Counted from the stretch's first letter, positions 33,733 to 42,210 are shown. The stretch: DNA of 64,000 nucleotides from Bin87 sp965220505 (GCA_965220505.1 CBDCQE010000001.1:2170001-2234000), one strand, 5' to 3'. The notes: generated from the letters alone by a model not told the origin. Translations and numbers: made by a program.

Positions 33733-33754
33733 GGGGCGGACGTATCTCCGCCCC
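33733..33754. repeat. GGGGCGGA/TCCGCCCC hairpin repeat
   Basis: Eight-base arms GGGGCGGA and TCCGCCCC enclose CGTATC. It lies between the FAH gene and the DUF4234-like gene, and is a divergent relative of the palindromes at 17745, 36703, 40215 and 42211. Confidence 0.55.
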
Positions 33755-33783
33755 TACAGTCTCCGCTCGGTCGCCGGTAGATC

Positions 33784-34623
33784 ATGACCACCTCCGGCGA
33801 CACTTCGATATGCCCGCGATGCGGCGCGGGCCACGCTCCCGAACACCGCTTTTGCGGCGCCTGCGGAGCCGAGCTGCATCCCGCCGGCGACGCGCCGGCA
33901 GCCGCCGTTGAGATCGACCGGCTGGCCGGCGCCCGGTATACGCCGGAGAGCGGCGCAGCCGCACCCGACCGCGCCCCGATGGCGCCGGACCCCGCCTATT
34001 CTCCGCCGCGGGACGACGCCTTCCCCTACTACATTCCGCCCGGACGCATCGTCGCGCTGACGGTGCTCAGCTCGGGACTGTATATCTTCTACTGGATGTA
34101 TGCCACGTGGCGGCAATACCGGGAGCACACCGGCGAAATCGCCTTCCCGTTGATGCACGCGCTGTCGCTTCTCGTGCCGATTTACCAGTTTTTCAGGCTC
34201 CATGCCCACATGCGCGTCTACCAGGAACTGATGGAGAACCGGGGCGTCCCAACTACGCTCAGCCCGGCCCGCATCGTGCTGATATATCTCGGCGTGGTGC
34301 TGCTGGGAATGGTGTCCTTCATCCTGCCGGCCGAGGAGCCCCTGACGACCTCCCAGCAGGCGGCATACGTCGCCATCAACGTCGGTCAGGTCACGCTGCT
34401 GTCCTGGATACTCTGGCACGCCCAAACCAACATCAACCGGTTCTGGCAGCACCGCCTGGGCATCAGGCTGGGGTGGATGCGCCTCGGCATGGCCGAAATC
34501 GCGGTGGTCGTCGTGGGCCTGGTGCTCGGTTGGGGGATGCTGGTAATAATCCTGATCGACCCATCACTATTGAACGTCGGCGTTGAAGTGCCGGCGGGGA
34601 CGGGTAACTCGCCAACCCCGTAG
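33784..34623 (+). CDS. Zinc-ribbon membrane protein (DUF4234-like)
   Basis: This 279-residue protein has an N-terminal zinc ribbon ('CPRCGAGHAPEHRFCGACG'), a Pro/Ala-rich linker (about 35-78), then several membrane segments ('IVALTVLSSGLYIFYWMY', 'IVLIYLGVVLLGMVSFILP', 'IAVVVVGLVLGWGMLVIIL'). The Trp/Tyr-rich 'YIFYWMYATWRQYREH' is typical of DUF4234. It is a small integral membrane protein of unknown function. The 3' flank (34624-34730) holds nothing recognisable up to the MITE. Confidence 0.78.
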   Translation: MTTSGDTSICPRCGAGHAPEHRFCGACGAELHPAGDAPAAAVEIDRLAGARYTPESGAAAPDRAPMAPDPAYSPPRDDAFPYYIPPGRIVALTVLSSGLYIFYWMYATWRQYREHTGEIAFPLMHALSLLVPIYQFFRLHAHMRVYQELMENRGVPTTLSPARIVLIYLGVVLLGMVSFILPAEEPLTTSQQAAYVAINVGQVTLLSWILWHAQTNINRFWQHRLGIRLGWMRLGMAEIAVVVVGLVLGWGMLVIILIDPSLLNVGVEVPAGTGNSPTP

Positions 34624-34730
34624 CCCTAGCAGCAAGCAAACTCACTTCACGGCCCGCGCCCGCATGCGCACCCGACACAACGTGCTAGCCGTGCTTGGCC
34701 GAAATCAGTCCTGACCTGGATATACTGACG

Positions 34731-34893
34731 TAGGAGTTACGCAGTTGAAATTACAAGCTCGTCATTCCTACGAAAGCAGGAATCCAGATGCTTCATGGTG
34801 AACGAACTCGGAACAATTTTAACGATTTCGGTCACTGGATTCCCACTTTCGCGGGAATGACGGATGTAAAAAGGTTCAACTGCGTAAGTCCTA
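34731..34893. mobile_element. 163-bp MITE with 19-base terminal inverted repeats and 5-base target duplication
   Basis: Left end TAGGAGTTACGCAGTTGAA and right end TTCAACTGCGTAAGTCCTA are inverted repeats with one mismatch. TGACG directly flanks both sides (34726-34730 and 34894-34898), consistent with a target-site duplication. Inside is a second, nested inverted repeat (CGTCATTCC...GGAATCCAG and CTGGATTCC...GGAATGACG). There is no coding capacity, so transposition would need a transposase supplied in trans. It lies next to a gene remnant. Confidence 0.8.
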
Positions 34894-35185
34894 TGACGGT
34901 AATGAAGCTGACCGCCGGAGAGAGCCGAGCGATGGTGCCGGCTAGCACGCTCCAGCCGTAGACAACGAGGCGGCCGGCCAGCATCCGCAACTGCCGACCC
35001 AATACCGTCTCCGGGTGCAGCGCTCTGTCCTCATCGATTTGGAACAGTACCCTGCCGTCGGCAGTGGTGATTTCGTCGCACCCAGCAGCCCTCTGTCTAT
35101 CTGGGTTTGGAAAGCTTGATACATCCTTGCTCGGCGAAGCAGTTCGTCATCCGCTGACCATTGTGCAGGTGAGGTCCTGCGACGA
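34894..35185 (-). pseudogene. Frameshifted gene remnant adjoining the MITE
   Basis: On the minus strand, protein-like sequence is split over two frames: 'WSADDELLRRARMYQAFQTQ' and on to 'GLLGATKS', then after a one-base shift 'DEITTADGRVLFQIDEDRAL', 'LGRQLRMLAGRLVVYGWSV' and 'GTIARLSPAVSFITV', which runs into the MITE end. The second part has high GC3 and no stop for about 80 codons. A helical N-part and a hydrophobic C-part are visible; the family is not recognised. The rest of the 34.9-35.2 kb interval shows nothing else. Confidence 0.35.
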
Positions 35186-35241
35186 ATCCGTCGATGTTCT
35201 TTACCTTAGCAACCTGGCACGACCACGCTTTCCGGGTTAAT

Positions 35242-35976
35242 TTACCGCCTCGTCGGGACGCGCTCGTCGTCAATCTGGTCGGTACTGATAAATGTTACGC
35301 GCCGACGAATTTCGTGGAACGTATCCATGTTGATCCGGTCGTCAAAATGATTTTTCCGATGTGGCGGCGCAACGATGCTAAATTGGGTATAGAAATCACG
35401 CAGTTCGTTGAATTTGGTCAAAGAGTTCAGCATATCGGTAGAGAATTCGACCTCGAACAATTCAGTAGGCATATCGCGCCTGTTGAACCAAATTACATCT
35501 ACCGACCTTGCCCTACGCATAAAGTGCTGATACCCGAAATTGGGCAATCTCGTTGTGCCGCAGACTTCCCCAAGCTTTTGATTGCCAAAGACACGGTTCC
35601 TATCTTGTGCCGGCACATAGGTTTTGTAGTCCCGAGCGTTGCCAATTTCGAGCAGTAGACCTTGATAGTACCAGTGGTTTCGTTCTGCCACTTTGGGCGA
35701 AACGTCACCTTCATGGGGCAGATTGTAGTCACTTGCATAAATCGCCTCCAGCTCCCGCAGGCAGTACAGACCGGGTTTGAGAACGTGTATGTAGTCGGGC
35801 GTATTACGCACTATACGGCGTATCGTTGCCTCTGGGGTTTTGGTTCCCCATTTAGTTGCAGCCCCACCCGGAGCGAGCAGGGAGCGATTCAACTGCGACA
35901 GTGTGGCGATGCCGCCCAAAGCCTTGAGGGCAGATACAACCTGCATCCACTGAGTTGTCCTGTTTGGAGTAGGCAT
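35242..35976 (-). CDS. Restriction-endonuclease-like protein with HARE/winged-helix N-terminus
   Basis: This 244-residue protein begins with a winged-helix-like region ('VVSALKALGGIATLSQLNRS', 'PEATIRRIVRN', 'VLKPGLYCL') resembling HARE-HTH domains found at the ends of restriction enzymes. The C-terminal half has 'SVDVIWFNRRDM' and 'LFEVEFSTDMLNSLTKFNEL' with Asp and Glu-x-Glu spaced as in PD-(D/E)xK nucleases. GC content is about 50 %, well below the surroundings. No methyltransferase is adjacent. Endonuclease function is inferred. Confidence 0.7.
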   Translation of the reverse strand: MPTPNRTTQWMQVVSALKALGGIATLSQLNRSLLAPGGAATKWGTKTPEATIRRIVRNTPDYIHVLKPGLYCLRELEAIYASDYNLPHEGDVSPKVAERNHWYYQGLLLEIGNARDYKTYVPAQDRNRVFGNQKLGEVCGTTRLPNFGYQHFMRRARSVDVIWFNRRDMPTELFEVEFSTDMLNSLTKFNELRDFYTQFSIVAPPHRKNHFDDRINMDTFHEIRRRVTFISTDQIDDERVPTRR

Positions 35977-36040
35977 AATGCCGTGGTGGTAAATTCGAAT
36001 TTATGACCAAGTTTGCATGGCGCACGCTCCAAACCTACCA

Positions 36041-36661
36041 TCAGACGCCCAGCGCCACTTGTACCATCCTTTTTTCCAAGGCCAACGCCATCTCGGTGGC
36101 CAGCGGCGTACGGTCGTGCTCGCCGATGGAACCCACGAAGGCTACCCCCAACAGCCGGCCCACGCGGAAGTCGATCACCGTGGAGGACAGCAGACCCGCC
36201 GGGCCTCCCTGCAGCACGTACAGCCCCACGGATTCGTCGTAGAACCCGCCCGTTTCGATCTTCTGCACCGACACGATCTGCTGACCTGAGCCGACGCTCT
36301 CGCCCACATTGTCCTCAAAATCCTTGACGAAGATATCGGACATCCAACCCGACACCTGATCCGGATTCTCGAACAGGTGGACCACCGTGGCTCCCACGAA
36401 GTCCACCCCGCTGGCCGGAGACACGTCGGCGGTGGGAACGAACTCCCGCATGAACCCGCCGATGCGCCCGGCGTTGCGAAAACGGTCGGCCGTGCTGCCC
36501 CTGAAGCCGTTCTCGGCCATCTCCTGATTGTCCAGCGGACCGCTCCGGGCCAGTTGGTAGCCGTGCAGCGATTCGGGCAGGTCGGCGGCTTCCAGGGTCA
36601 TGTATTCCAAGTCGGCCTCGCCGACGCGGAAGGTGGCGTTCCACAACGGGTTGGATGACAC
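36041..36661 (-). CDS. Hypothetical protein
   Basis: This 206-residue protein has no recognised family. The GTG at 36661 is preceded by GGAGGAA at good spacing; an ATG at 36733 would translate through the adjoining palindromic repeat and is rejected. Visible features are 'LEYMTLEAADLPESLHGYQ', 'RFRNAGRIGGFMREFVPTA' and a C-terminal region with alternating hydrophobic strands ending 'LALEKRMVQVALGV'. No signal peptide or membrane span is seen. It is downstream of the Asp-box propeller gene on the same strand. Confidence 0.7.
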   Translation of the reverse strand: MSSNPLWNATFRVGEADLEYMTLEAADLPESLHGYQLARSGPLDNQEMAENGFRGSTADRFRNAGRIGGFMREFVPTADVSPASGVDFVGATVVHLFENPDQVSGWMSDIFVKDFEDNVGESVGSGQQIVSVQKIETGGFYDESVGLYVLQGGPAGLLSSTVIDFRVGRLLGVAFVGSIGEHDRTPLATEMALALEKRMVQVALGV

Positions 36662-36702
36662 GGTTCGGTTCCTCCGTTGGTCTATCAGGGGCCGTGCATC
36701 AT

Positions 36703-36730
36703 GTGGGGGCGAATGGTTATTCGCCCCCAC
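36703..36730. repeat. GGGGCGAAT...ATTCGCCCC palindromic repeat
   Basis: Twelve-base arms GTGGGGGCGAAT and ATTCGCCCCCAC close a GGTT loop. It lies between two minus-strand genes (36041-36661 and 36758-37837). It belongs to the same repeat family as 17745-17784 and 42211-42238. Confidence 0.8.
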
Positions 36731-36757
36731 CAAACGGGCTTGACGGTTGGGCGTCCT

Positions 36758-37837
36758 CTAGGCAGCGATCATGGGATAGACGTGGCGGCCGCGGGACATC
36801 TCCACCGGCACGTCGGTTCGCGTCCACTCGTTGCCGCCGTCGTTGCTGCAGTAGACGTGGCCGTCCCGGTCGCAGCAGTAGACGTTGCGCGGCGCGTTCC
36901 GGTCGATGGCGATCTGGAACATGCGGGCCGGCGCAACCTCGCCAATGTCCACCCTTTCCCAGGTCTCCCCGGCGTCGGTGGACCGCACGAGCACGCCGGC
37001 GTCCACGGTGCCGGCCGGGGCGCTGCCGCCGCCGGCTCCGGCCGCCAGGTACATGCGGTTGGGGTCGCTGGGATCCACCACCAGGTCACGGCAATAGCTG
37101 CCGCCCTCGAACATCTCTTCAATGGGCACGAACTCCCAGGACTCGCCGCGCTCCCGGCTGCGGAACATGGCCAGTTGGGTGATTATGTACACCAATCCGG
37201 GCTTGCTCGGGTTGACCTGCACGCCGTGAAGGTCCACCGGACCCAGGCGGGTGTAGTGGCCGTCCGTGATGCAGGACCAGTTATCGCCGCCGTCCCGGGA
37301 AGCGATAAGACCGCCGACTTCGATGGCCCCGTAGATGTCGTCGGGATAGGCGGGGTCGATGCTGATGCCGATCACCCGCTTGCAGATTTCGTGGGGGTTC
37401 ATGGTGATATGCGGATGCACCATCCTCTCGGTGTTCATCTGCTGCCAGGTGTTGCCGCCGTCGTTGGACCGGCACACGCGCCCCGCGTCATAGCCGGCAA
37501 ACATGATCGACGAGTCGTTGGGGTGGGCCGCCAGCGACCACACGTCGCCGCTCAGCGTGTCGGTGCGGCGCCAGTTCTCGCCCCGGTCGTCGCTGCGATA
37601 CACGCCATCCTGCGTTCCGGCGAAAATCGTGGCCGGCTCGTCGGGATGGCCCAGCAGGGCGCGCACTTGGGGGTTCTCGGGCAGTCCGTTTTCGATGCAG
37701 GCCCACTCGGACTGTCCCTCGGTGAGCCGGTACATGCCGCCCTCGCCCAGCGGGGTGCCTTCGGCGCCGATGATCAGGGCGCTCTCGCCGGCCAGGCCGA
37801 CGTATACGTTAGTGTTGTGCGCGGTAGCGGTTGTCAT
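36758..37837 (-). CDS. Asp-box (BNR) repeat beta-propeller protein
   Basis: This 359-residue protein has six Asp-box motifs: 'SDDRGENW', 'SNDGGNTW', 'SRDGGDNW', 'SRERGESW', 'STDAGETW' and 'SNDGGNEW', at regular spacing as in sialidase/YCF48/VPS10-like propellers. No signal peptide is seen and sialidase catalytic residues are not evident, so it is probably a structural or binding propeller. It is 82 bases downstream of the SMP-30 gene on the same strand and probably co-transcribed with it. Confidence 0.87.
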   Translation of the reverse strand: MTTATAHNTNVYVGLAGESALIIGAEGTPLGEGGMYRLTEGQSEWACIENGLPENPQVRALLGHPDEPATIFAGTQDGVYRSDDRGENWRRTDTLSGDVWSLAAHPNDSSIMFAGYDAGRVCRSNDGGNTWQQMNTERMVHPHITMNPHEICKRVIGISIDPAYPDDIYGAIEVGGLIASRDGGDNWSCITDGHYTRLGPVDLHGVQVNPSKPGLVYIITQLAMFRSRERGESWEFVPIEEMFEGGSYCRDLVVDPSDPNRMYLAAGAGGGSAPAGTVDAGVLVRSTDAGETWERVDIGEVAPARMFQIAIDRNAPRNVYCCDRDGHVYCSNDGGNEWTRTDVPVEMSRGRHVYPMIAA

Positions 37838-37919
37838 TGCGTAATCTCCTGGAGGATGTGCCGGATGTGATTTTGCAGATTGTTGGGCGAACGGTGCGCC
37901 TTGTCAAGTGTGGGCGACG

Positions 37920-38852
37920 CTACGGCCACATGATCCAGCCGGTGCGATCGGTGCGGGCGCGGAAGAGGTGTCCGCCGCCCGTGGTGACGTACAGCGTACG
38001 CATGTCCGCGTCGCCGAAGCAGCAGTTGGTGGGCCGGTCGACGCGCATGGGATGGGTTTCCAGCACCCTGCCTTCCGGCGAGAACACGTAGATTATGGGG
38101 CCGGGGCCGGCGGCTTCCCAGCCGGCGCAGACGATTATGTTTCCATCGATGTCCAGCGTCATGCCGTCCACGCCCCGCTGTACGCCCTGGCTGCCCTGCC
38201 CCCGCAGATCGCCGTCGGACGCGCCGCCATCGATGCCGAAGGTGTGCAGCGTCCGGTACTCGCCCAGCGAACCATCGTCGTTGATGGGATAGGCGCGCAA
38301 CTCCCGACGCCGGTCCGCGCCGTAGTCGCTCTGGGCTATGTAAAGCGTACGCTGGTCGCGGCTGATCAGGATGCCGTTGGGTCGGCTGATGTCGGTGGTG
38401 GCGCGTACCAGATCCCACTGGTCGTTGCCCCTGGGGTCCAGCCGGAGCACGGACATGTGGTCCAACTCCTGCGGCCCGCTGTCGCCGATGCCGGAGTACG
38501 GGTCGGTGAACCAGATGCGGCCCGACTTGTCGACCACCAGGTCGTTGGGGTTGTTGTGTCGCATGCCATCCAGCAGATGCGGCATCGAAACTGCGGTGTT
38601 GCTGGCGGCGTCGAAACGGGCGATGCGACGCAGGCCCTGCTGGCAACCGTACAGGTTGCCACCGGCGTCGAAGCACAGCCCGTTAGTGTTGAAGGATTCG
38701 GTGAAGTACTCCGAAACTCCGCCGGACTTGGGGTCATAACGCAGTATCTTAGACTCGGGGATGAGGGTAAACAGCAGCGACTCGCCGTCCCAAACCGGCC
38801 CTTCCGTGGTGCCGCCGTAAGGTCCGGCGACCAGTTCAAAACTCCAGGACAT
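37920..38852 (-). CDS. SMP-30/gluconolactonase-family propeller (second copy)
   Basis: This 310-residue paralogue of the protein at 18384-19301 retains the metal ligands: Glu in 'GTTEGPVWDG', Asn in 'NPNDLVVDKSGRIWFTDP', and Asn/Asp in 'RPNGILISRDQRTLY'. A lactonase-type hydrolase is expected. AGGAGG lies upstream of the ATG. It appears to lead an operon with the Asp-box protein and the hypothetical protein downstream. Confidence 0.88.
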   Translation of the reverse strand: MSWSFELVAGPYGGTTEGPVWDGESLLFTLIPESKILRYDPKSGGVSEYFTESFNTNGLCFDAGGNLYGCQQGLRRIARFDAASNTAVSMPHLLDGMRHNNPNDLVVDKSGRIWFTDPYSGIGDSGPQELDHMSVLRLDPRGNDQWDLVRATTDISRPNGILISRDQRTLYIAQSDYGADRRRELRAYPINDDGSLGEYRTLHTFGIDGGASDGDLRGQGSQGVQRGVDGMTLDIDGNIIVCAGWEAAGPGPIIYVFSPEGRVLETHPMRVDRPTNCCFGDADMRTLYVTTGGGHLFRARTDRTGWIMWP

Positions 38853-38913
38853 GGGGAACCTCCTGTGGTTTGTCGCCGCAGTTTAGCACGGGTAGCAGAC
38901 GGCGGACGCAAAA

Positions 38914-38942
38914 TTGACTGTGTCGGTTCCACATAGTTATCA
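38914..38942 (+). promoter_or_regulatory. Candidate promoter for the retropepsin gene cluster
   Basis: TTGACT (38914-38919) and TTATCA (38937-38942) are separated by 17 bases, 37 bases before the first retropepsin-like ORF. The -10 match is weak. Confidence 0.35.
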
Positions 38943-38978
38943 TCGCCGGACAAATTATGGGTAGGACAACGGAAATCA

Positions 38979-39338
38979 ATGGGAACTTTCTACGTTGACA
39001 TCGGCGTCGGCCATCCGCTGGGAGGCGATTTCCTGCCGGTATCCGCGCTGGTGGATACCGGTTCGACGCATTCGGTCATACCGGAATCGCTGCTGGCGTC
39101 CTTGAGCCTTGCGCCGTTAGAACGCCGAACGTACCGAATAGCAGATGGCAACTTCGTTCAACGCGACGTCGGAGAAGCCCGATTTCGCATCGACGACAGA
39201 GAGCGCACCTGTCCGGTTATTTTTGGCTCTGAAGGGCAATATCTGCTGGGAGCAACGACCTTGGAAGTATTTGACCTGATGGTTGACCCTACCCAGCCTA
39301 ACCCCAGCCTCGTCTCCATCGACGACTTTCGGCGGTAG
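38979..39338 (+). CDS. Single-domain retropepsin-like aspartic protease (copy 1)
   Basis: This 119-residue protein is the size of one retroviral protease monomer. The active-site motif is 'SALVDTGSTHSVIP' and the C-terminal hydrophobic-hydrophobic-Gly motif is 'YLLGATTLEVFDLMVDP'. Retropepsins act as homodimers. It has no signal peptide and is the first of three tandem paralogues. Its substrate is unknown. The start codon lacks a strong ribosome site, unlike copies 2 and 3. Confidence 0.85.
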   Translation: MGTFYVDIGVGHPLGGDFLPVSALVDTGSTHSVIPESLLASLSLAPLERRTYRIADGNFVQRDVGEARFRIDDRERTCPVIFGSEGQYLLGATTLEVFDLMVDPTQPNPSLVSIDDFRR

Positions 39339-39377
39339 CTATCCAGGGCGCAGCCTGAACAGAAAAGGGGAGAACTC

Positions 39378-39731
39378 GTGGGAACGTTCCGGGTGGAAAT
39401 TGGCGTAGGCCATCCTCAGGGCGGCGACTTGCATCCCGCAACCGCTCTGGTGGACACGGGAGCAACCCACTCGATGATGCCTCAATCGTTGATGGCCCGC
39501 TTGCGAATTGCGCCGCTGCGGACCAGCAGGTACAGCATTGCCGACGGCAGTACTGTCGAGTACAGCGTGGCAGATGCGCGGTTTGGCATTGACGAACAGG
39601 TCAGATACTGCCCGGTCATCTTTGGACCTGAGTACGAGTTTCTCATCGGAGCCACTACGCTCGAGATTTTCGAGCTCGTCGTCGATCCGATGGGAGAACG
39701 CTTGGTTCCCGCGGACAAACTGACGCTGTGA
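39378..39731 (+). CDS. Single-domain retropepsin-like aspartic protease (copy 2)
   Basis: This 117-residue paralogue has active-site 'TALVDTGATHSMMP' and 'FLIGATTLEIFELVVDP'. It starts with GTG after AAAAGGGGAG. Its first 50 coding bases are nearly identical to those of copy 3 (GTGGGAAC..., GAAATTGGCGTAGGCCATCC), pointing to recent duplication or gene conversion. It lies 39 bases after copy 1. Confidence 0.85.
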   Translation: MGTFRVEIGVGHPQGGDLHPATALVDTGATHSMMPQSLMARLRIAPLRTSRYSIADGSTVEYSVADARFGIDEQVRYCPVIFGPEYEFLIGATTLEIFELVVDPMGERLVPADKLTL

Positions 39732-39818
39732 ACGTCAGTCATCAGCAGCTTGTTGACGCTCAGTTGTCGTCGACAACCAGACGCCGTAGCATCGAGGCAG
39801 AGCCACAGGAGGCAGCAC

Positions 39819-40178
39819 GTGGGAACCTTTCGCGTAGAAATTGGCGTAGGCCATCCTCATGGCGGGGATTTCACCCCGGTATCCGCCCTGGTGGACACTG
39901 GCGCAACCCACTCCATGATGCCGGAATCTTTGTTGACCGCGCTGAGCTTGGCTCCCCTACGACGCAGGGGATTCCGAATTGCCAATGGCAGCCGGGCTGA
40001 ATATGGCGTGGGTGAAGCGCGTTTCAATATCGAGGGTCAGGAACAGACTTGCCCAGTGATTTTCGGGCCGGAAGACAAGTACCTGCTGGGCGCAACCACG
40101 CTGGAAAACTTTGACCTTGTGGTTGACCCCACTACCCCTGACCCGCGCCTGATTCCGCTGGAGGAACTGGACTTGTAA
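39819..40178 (+). CDS. Single-domain retropepsin-like aspartic protease (copy 3)
   Basis: This 119-residue paralogue has 'SALVDTGATHSMMPESLL' and 'YLLGATTLENFDLVVDP'. The GTG at 39819 is preceded by ACAGGAGG. It lies 87 bases after copy 2 and is followed by a palindromic repeat. Heterodimers with copies 1 or 2 are possible in principle. Confidence 0.85.
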   Translation: MGTFRVEIGVGHPHGGDFTPVSALVDTGATHSMMPESLLTALSLAPLRRRGFRIANGSRAEYGVGEARFNIEGQEQTCPVIFGPEDKYLLGATTLENFDLVVDPTTPDPRLIPLEELDL

Positions 40179-40214
40179 TCGTCAGCGCATCGTCGCCTGA
40201 CCCACAAATCAGCC

Positions 40215-40237
40215 GGGGCGGGTTTGAAACCCGCCCC
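40215..40237. repeat. GGGGCGGGTTT/AAACCCGCCCC hairpin between convergent genes
   Basis: Eleven-base arms meet with one base between them. It lies between retropepsin copy 3 and the convergent ABC permease gene, so it may terminate both. It is related to the GGGGCG...CGCCCC repeat family. Confidence 0.7.
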
Positions 40238-40265
40238 TTGCAATTGTCGGTATAACGCTGCGCGC

Positions 40266-41195
40266 CTAGCGTCCCCGCAGCCGTGGGTCCAGCGCGTCGC
40301 GCAGGGCGTCGCCCAGGAAGTTGATGGCGAAGACCACCACCGAAATTGCGATGCCGGGGAACACGGCCAGCCACCAGGCGATGCGGATCTCCTCCGTGCC
40401 GCGAGTGAGCATACCGCCCCAGGTCGGGATGTCCGGTGGCACGCCCACGCCCAGGAAGGACAGCGACGCTTCGATGATGATGGCGAAACCCAGGGTGATG
40501 GTGCCCAGCACGATGTAGCTGGCCACCACGTTGGGCAGAATGTGCTTCAGCATGATGCGAATGGATCCGGCGCCGATGGCGGTGGCTGCCAGGGTGTAGT
40601 CCAACTCCTTGATGCTCAACACCTGGGACCGAATTACTCGTATCGTGCCCGGTAACAAAATCACCAGCAGCGCCATGATGACGTTGTTGGCCGAGCCGCC
40701 CAGAACTGCCACCAGACCCAGGGCCAGGATGATCGGCGGGAAAGCCATCATGGCATCCACGATCCTCTGAATGGCCAGGTCAACCACGCCCCCGATATAG
40801 GCGCTCAGGATACCGATCAGGGCGCCCAGGGTTACGCCGATACCGACGCTGAGCAACCCTACGTAAATCGAAATCTGTGAACCGGCGATGATCCGGCTGA
40901 GCTCGTCGCGGCCCAGGTGGTCGCTGCCCAGCCACGCTCCGGGTTGCGGTGGCAAGTATTTCTCTTCATGGGCGCGGACGTCCAGCGGGTCGTGGGGCAG
41001 GACGCCCGGAACGACATAGGAAACCGCCGCCGCCAGAATGGTCAGAATAATGATGACGGCGCTCACCGCTCCCAGGGGTTTCGAGCGGGAAAAAGCGATT
41101 ATCTTCTGCACCTGGGTCTGGCGGGGGCGCATTCCCTGAAGCTGAAATTCAACCTCGCCCTCGGCCACCGTTTGCACGGTGTTGGTTGTAGTCAT
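40266..41195 (-). CDS. Oligopeptide ABC transporter permease, DppC-like (operon 1)
   Basis: This 309-residue permease has an N-terminal TM ('AVSAVIIILTILAAAVSYVV'), 'WLGSDHLGRDELSRIIAGSQ' typical of DppC/OppC, and the ATPase-coupling loop with 'AATAIGAGSIRIMLKHILPN'. ATG 41195 follows GAGGAG; a TTG at 41213 is less likely. It pairs with the DppB-like product encoded just upstream. A near copy is at 44494-45408. No DppD/DppF ATPase gene is in the window. Confidence 0.93.
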   Translation of the reverse strand: MTTTNTVQTVAEGEVEFQLQGMRPRQTQVQKIIAFSRSKPLGAVSAVIIILTILAAAVSYVVPGVLPHDPLDVRAHEEKYLPPQPGAWLGSDHLGRDELSRIIAGSQISIYVGLLSVGIGVTLGALIGILSAYIGGVVDLAIQRIVDAMMAFPPIILALGLVAVLGGSANNVIMALLVILLPGTIRVIRSQVLSIKELDYTLAATAIGAGSIRIMLKHILPNVVASYIVLGTITLGFAIIIEASLSFLGVGVPPDIPTWGGMLTRGTEEIRIAWWLAVFPGIAISVVVFAINFLGDALRDALDPRLRGR

Positions 41196-41234
41196 TCTGT
41201 CAACGCTCCTCAAATGGACAACGTGGCATCGATG

Positions 41235-42191
41235 CTAGGCGTACCGGATCCGGGGATCCAGCAGGCCGTACAGGAGGTCAACCAGGAGGTTGATGATCAC
41301 GATGGACACCGCGATAACGATGATGATCGCCTGGATGGTGGGGAAGTCCCGCTGGAACACGGTCTCGATGAGCAGGGTGCCGATGCCGGGCACCTTGAAG
41401 ATGCTCTCGATGATGACGGTGCCGCCGAAGAGGCGCCCGAACTGCCAACCGGAGATGGTCAGGATGGGCAACACGGCATTCTTCAGGCCGTGGCGCACCA
41501 GGACAATGCGTTCGCCGAGGCCCTTGGCCCGCGCCGTGCGCATGTAGTCCTCCCGGATGATCTCCATCATCGAGGAACGGGTCACCCGGGCGATGAAGGC
41601 CATATCGTAGAAACCCAACGCCAGGGCCGGCAGGAACATCTGCTGCAGGTTCTTCCAGGGGTTGTCCCACAGGTCCTCATAACCCAGGGGCGGCAGCCAC
41701 CCGAAGCCGCGGGACAACACCAGCACCACCAGCAACCCGGCGAAAAACGTCGGTATCGATATCCCCACCAGCGCGATGACTCTTGAGAAGTAATCGATCA
41801 CGCTGTCGGGCTTGATGGCGGAAATCACTCCCAGGGGAACGGCGAAGACCACGGCGATCAGAATAGCCAGGACGGCCAACTCCAACGTCCGGAAGACGCG
41901 GTCTCCAACCAGCTTGGTAACCGGCTGTCCCGACCGCCAGATGGAAGTTCCCAAGTCGCCCTGGACCAGCCCGCCAATCCAGTCCACGTATTGAACGACG
42001 ATCGGCCGGTCCGTGCCCAATTGGCGGCGCAGGTCTTCCAGTTCTTCCTGGGTGAAGGAGGCGTCGCCTTCGCTCAATATCACCAGGGCCGGGTCGCCGG
42101 GCAACAGCCGCATCACCGTGAACACAATGATGGTTACCAGCAGCACCGTGGGGATAATGAGCGCGATGCGCTTGATTGCGTACTGTCGCAT
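41235..42191 (-). CDS. Oligopeptide ABC transporter permease, DppB-like (operon 1)
   Basis: This 318-residue permease begins 'MRQYAIKRIALIIPTVLLV' and has 'MRLLPGDPALVIL', 'GVISAIKPDSVIDYFSR', and the coupling loop 'RTARAKGLGERIVLVRHGLK', all standard for DppB/OppB. It follows the solute-binding protein gene, from which it is separated by a perfect palindrome at 42211-42238. Its counterpart in operon 2 is at 45466-46419. Confidence 0.93.
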   Translation of the reverse strand: MRQYAIKRIALIIPTVLLVTIIVFTVMRLLPGDPALVILSEGDASFTQEELEDLRRQLGTDRPIVVQYVDWIGGLVQGDLGTSIWRSGQPVTKLVGDRVFRTLELAVLAILIAVVFAVPLGVISAIKPDSVIDYFSRVIALVGISIPTFFAGLLVVLVLSRGFGWLPPLGYEDLWDNPWKNLQQMFLPALALGFYDMAFIARVTRSSMMEIIREDYMRTARAKGLGERIVLVRHGLKNAVLPILTISGWQFGRLFGGTVIIESIFKVPGIGTLLIETVFQRDFPTIQAIIIVIAVSIVIINLLVDLLYGLLDPRIRYA

Positions 42192-42210
42192 GGAATATAT
42201 CCCTTACACA

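Noticed and set aside
34942..35124. 60-residue minus-strand ORF beside the MITE
   Set aside because: It combines the start of one remnant frame with out-of-frame sequence; the better reading is a frameshifted pseudogene.
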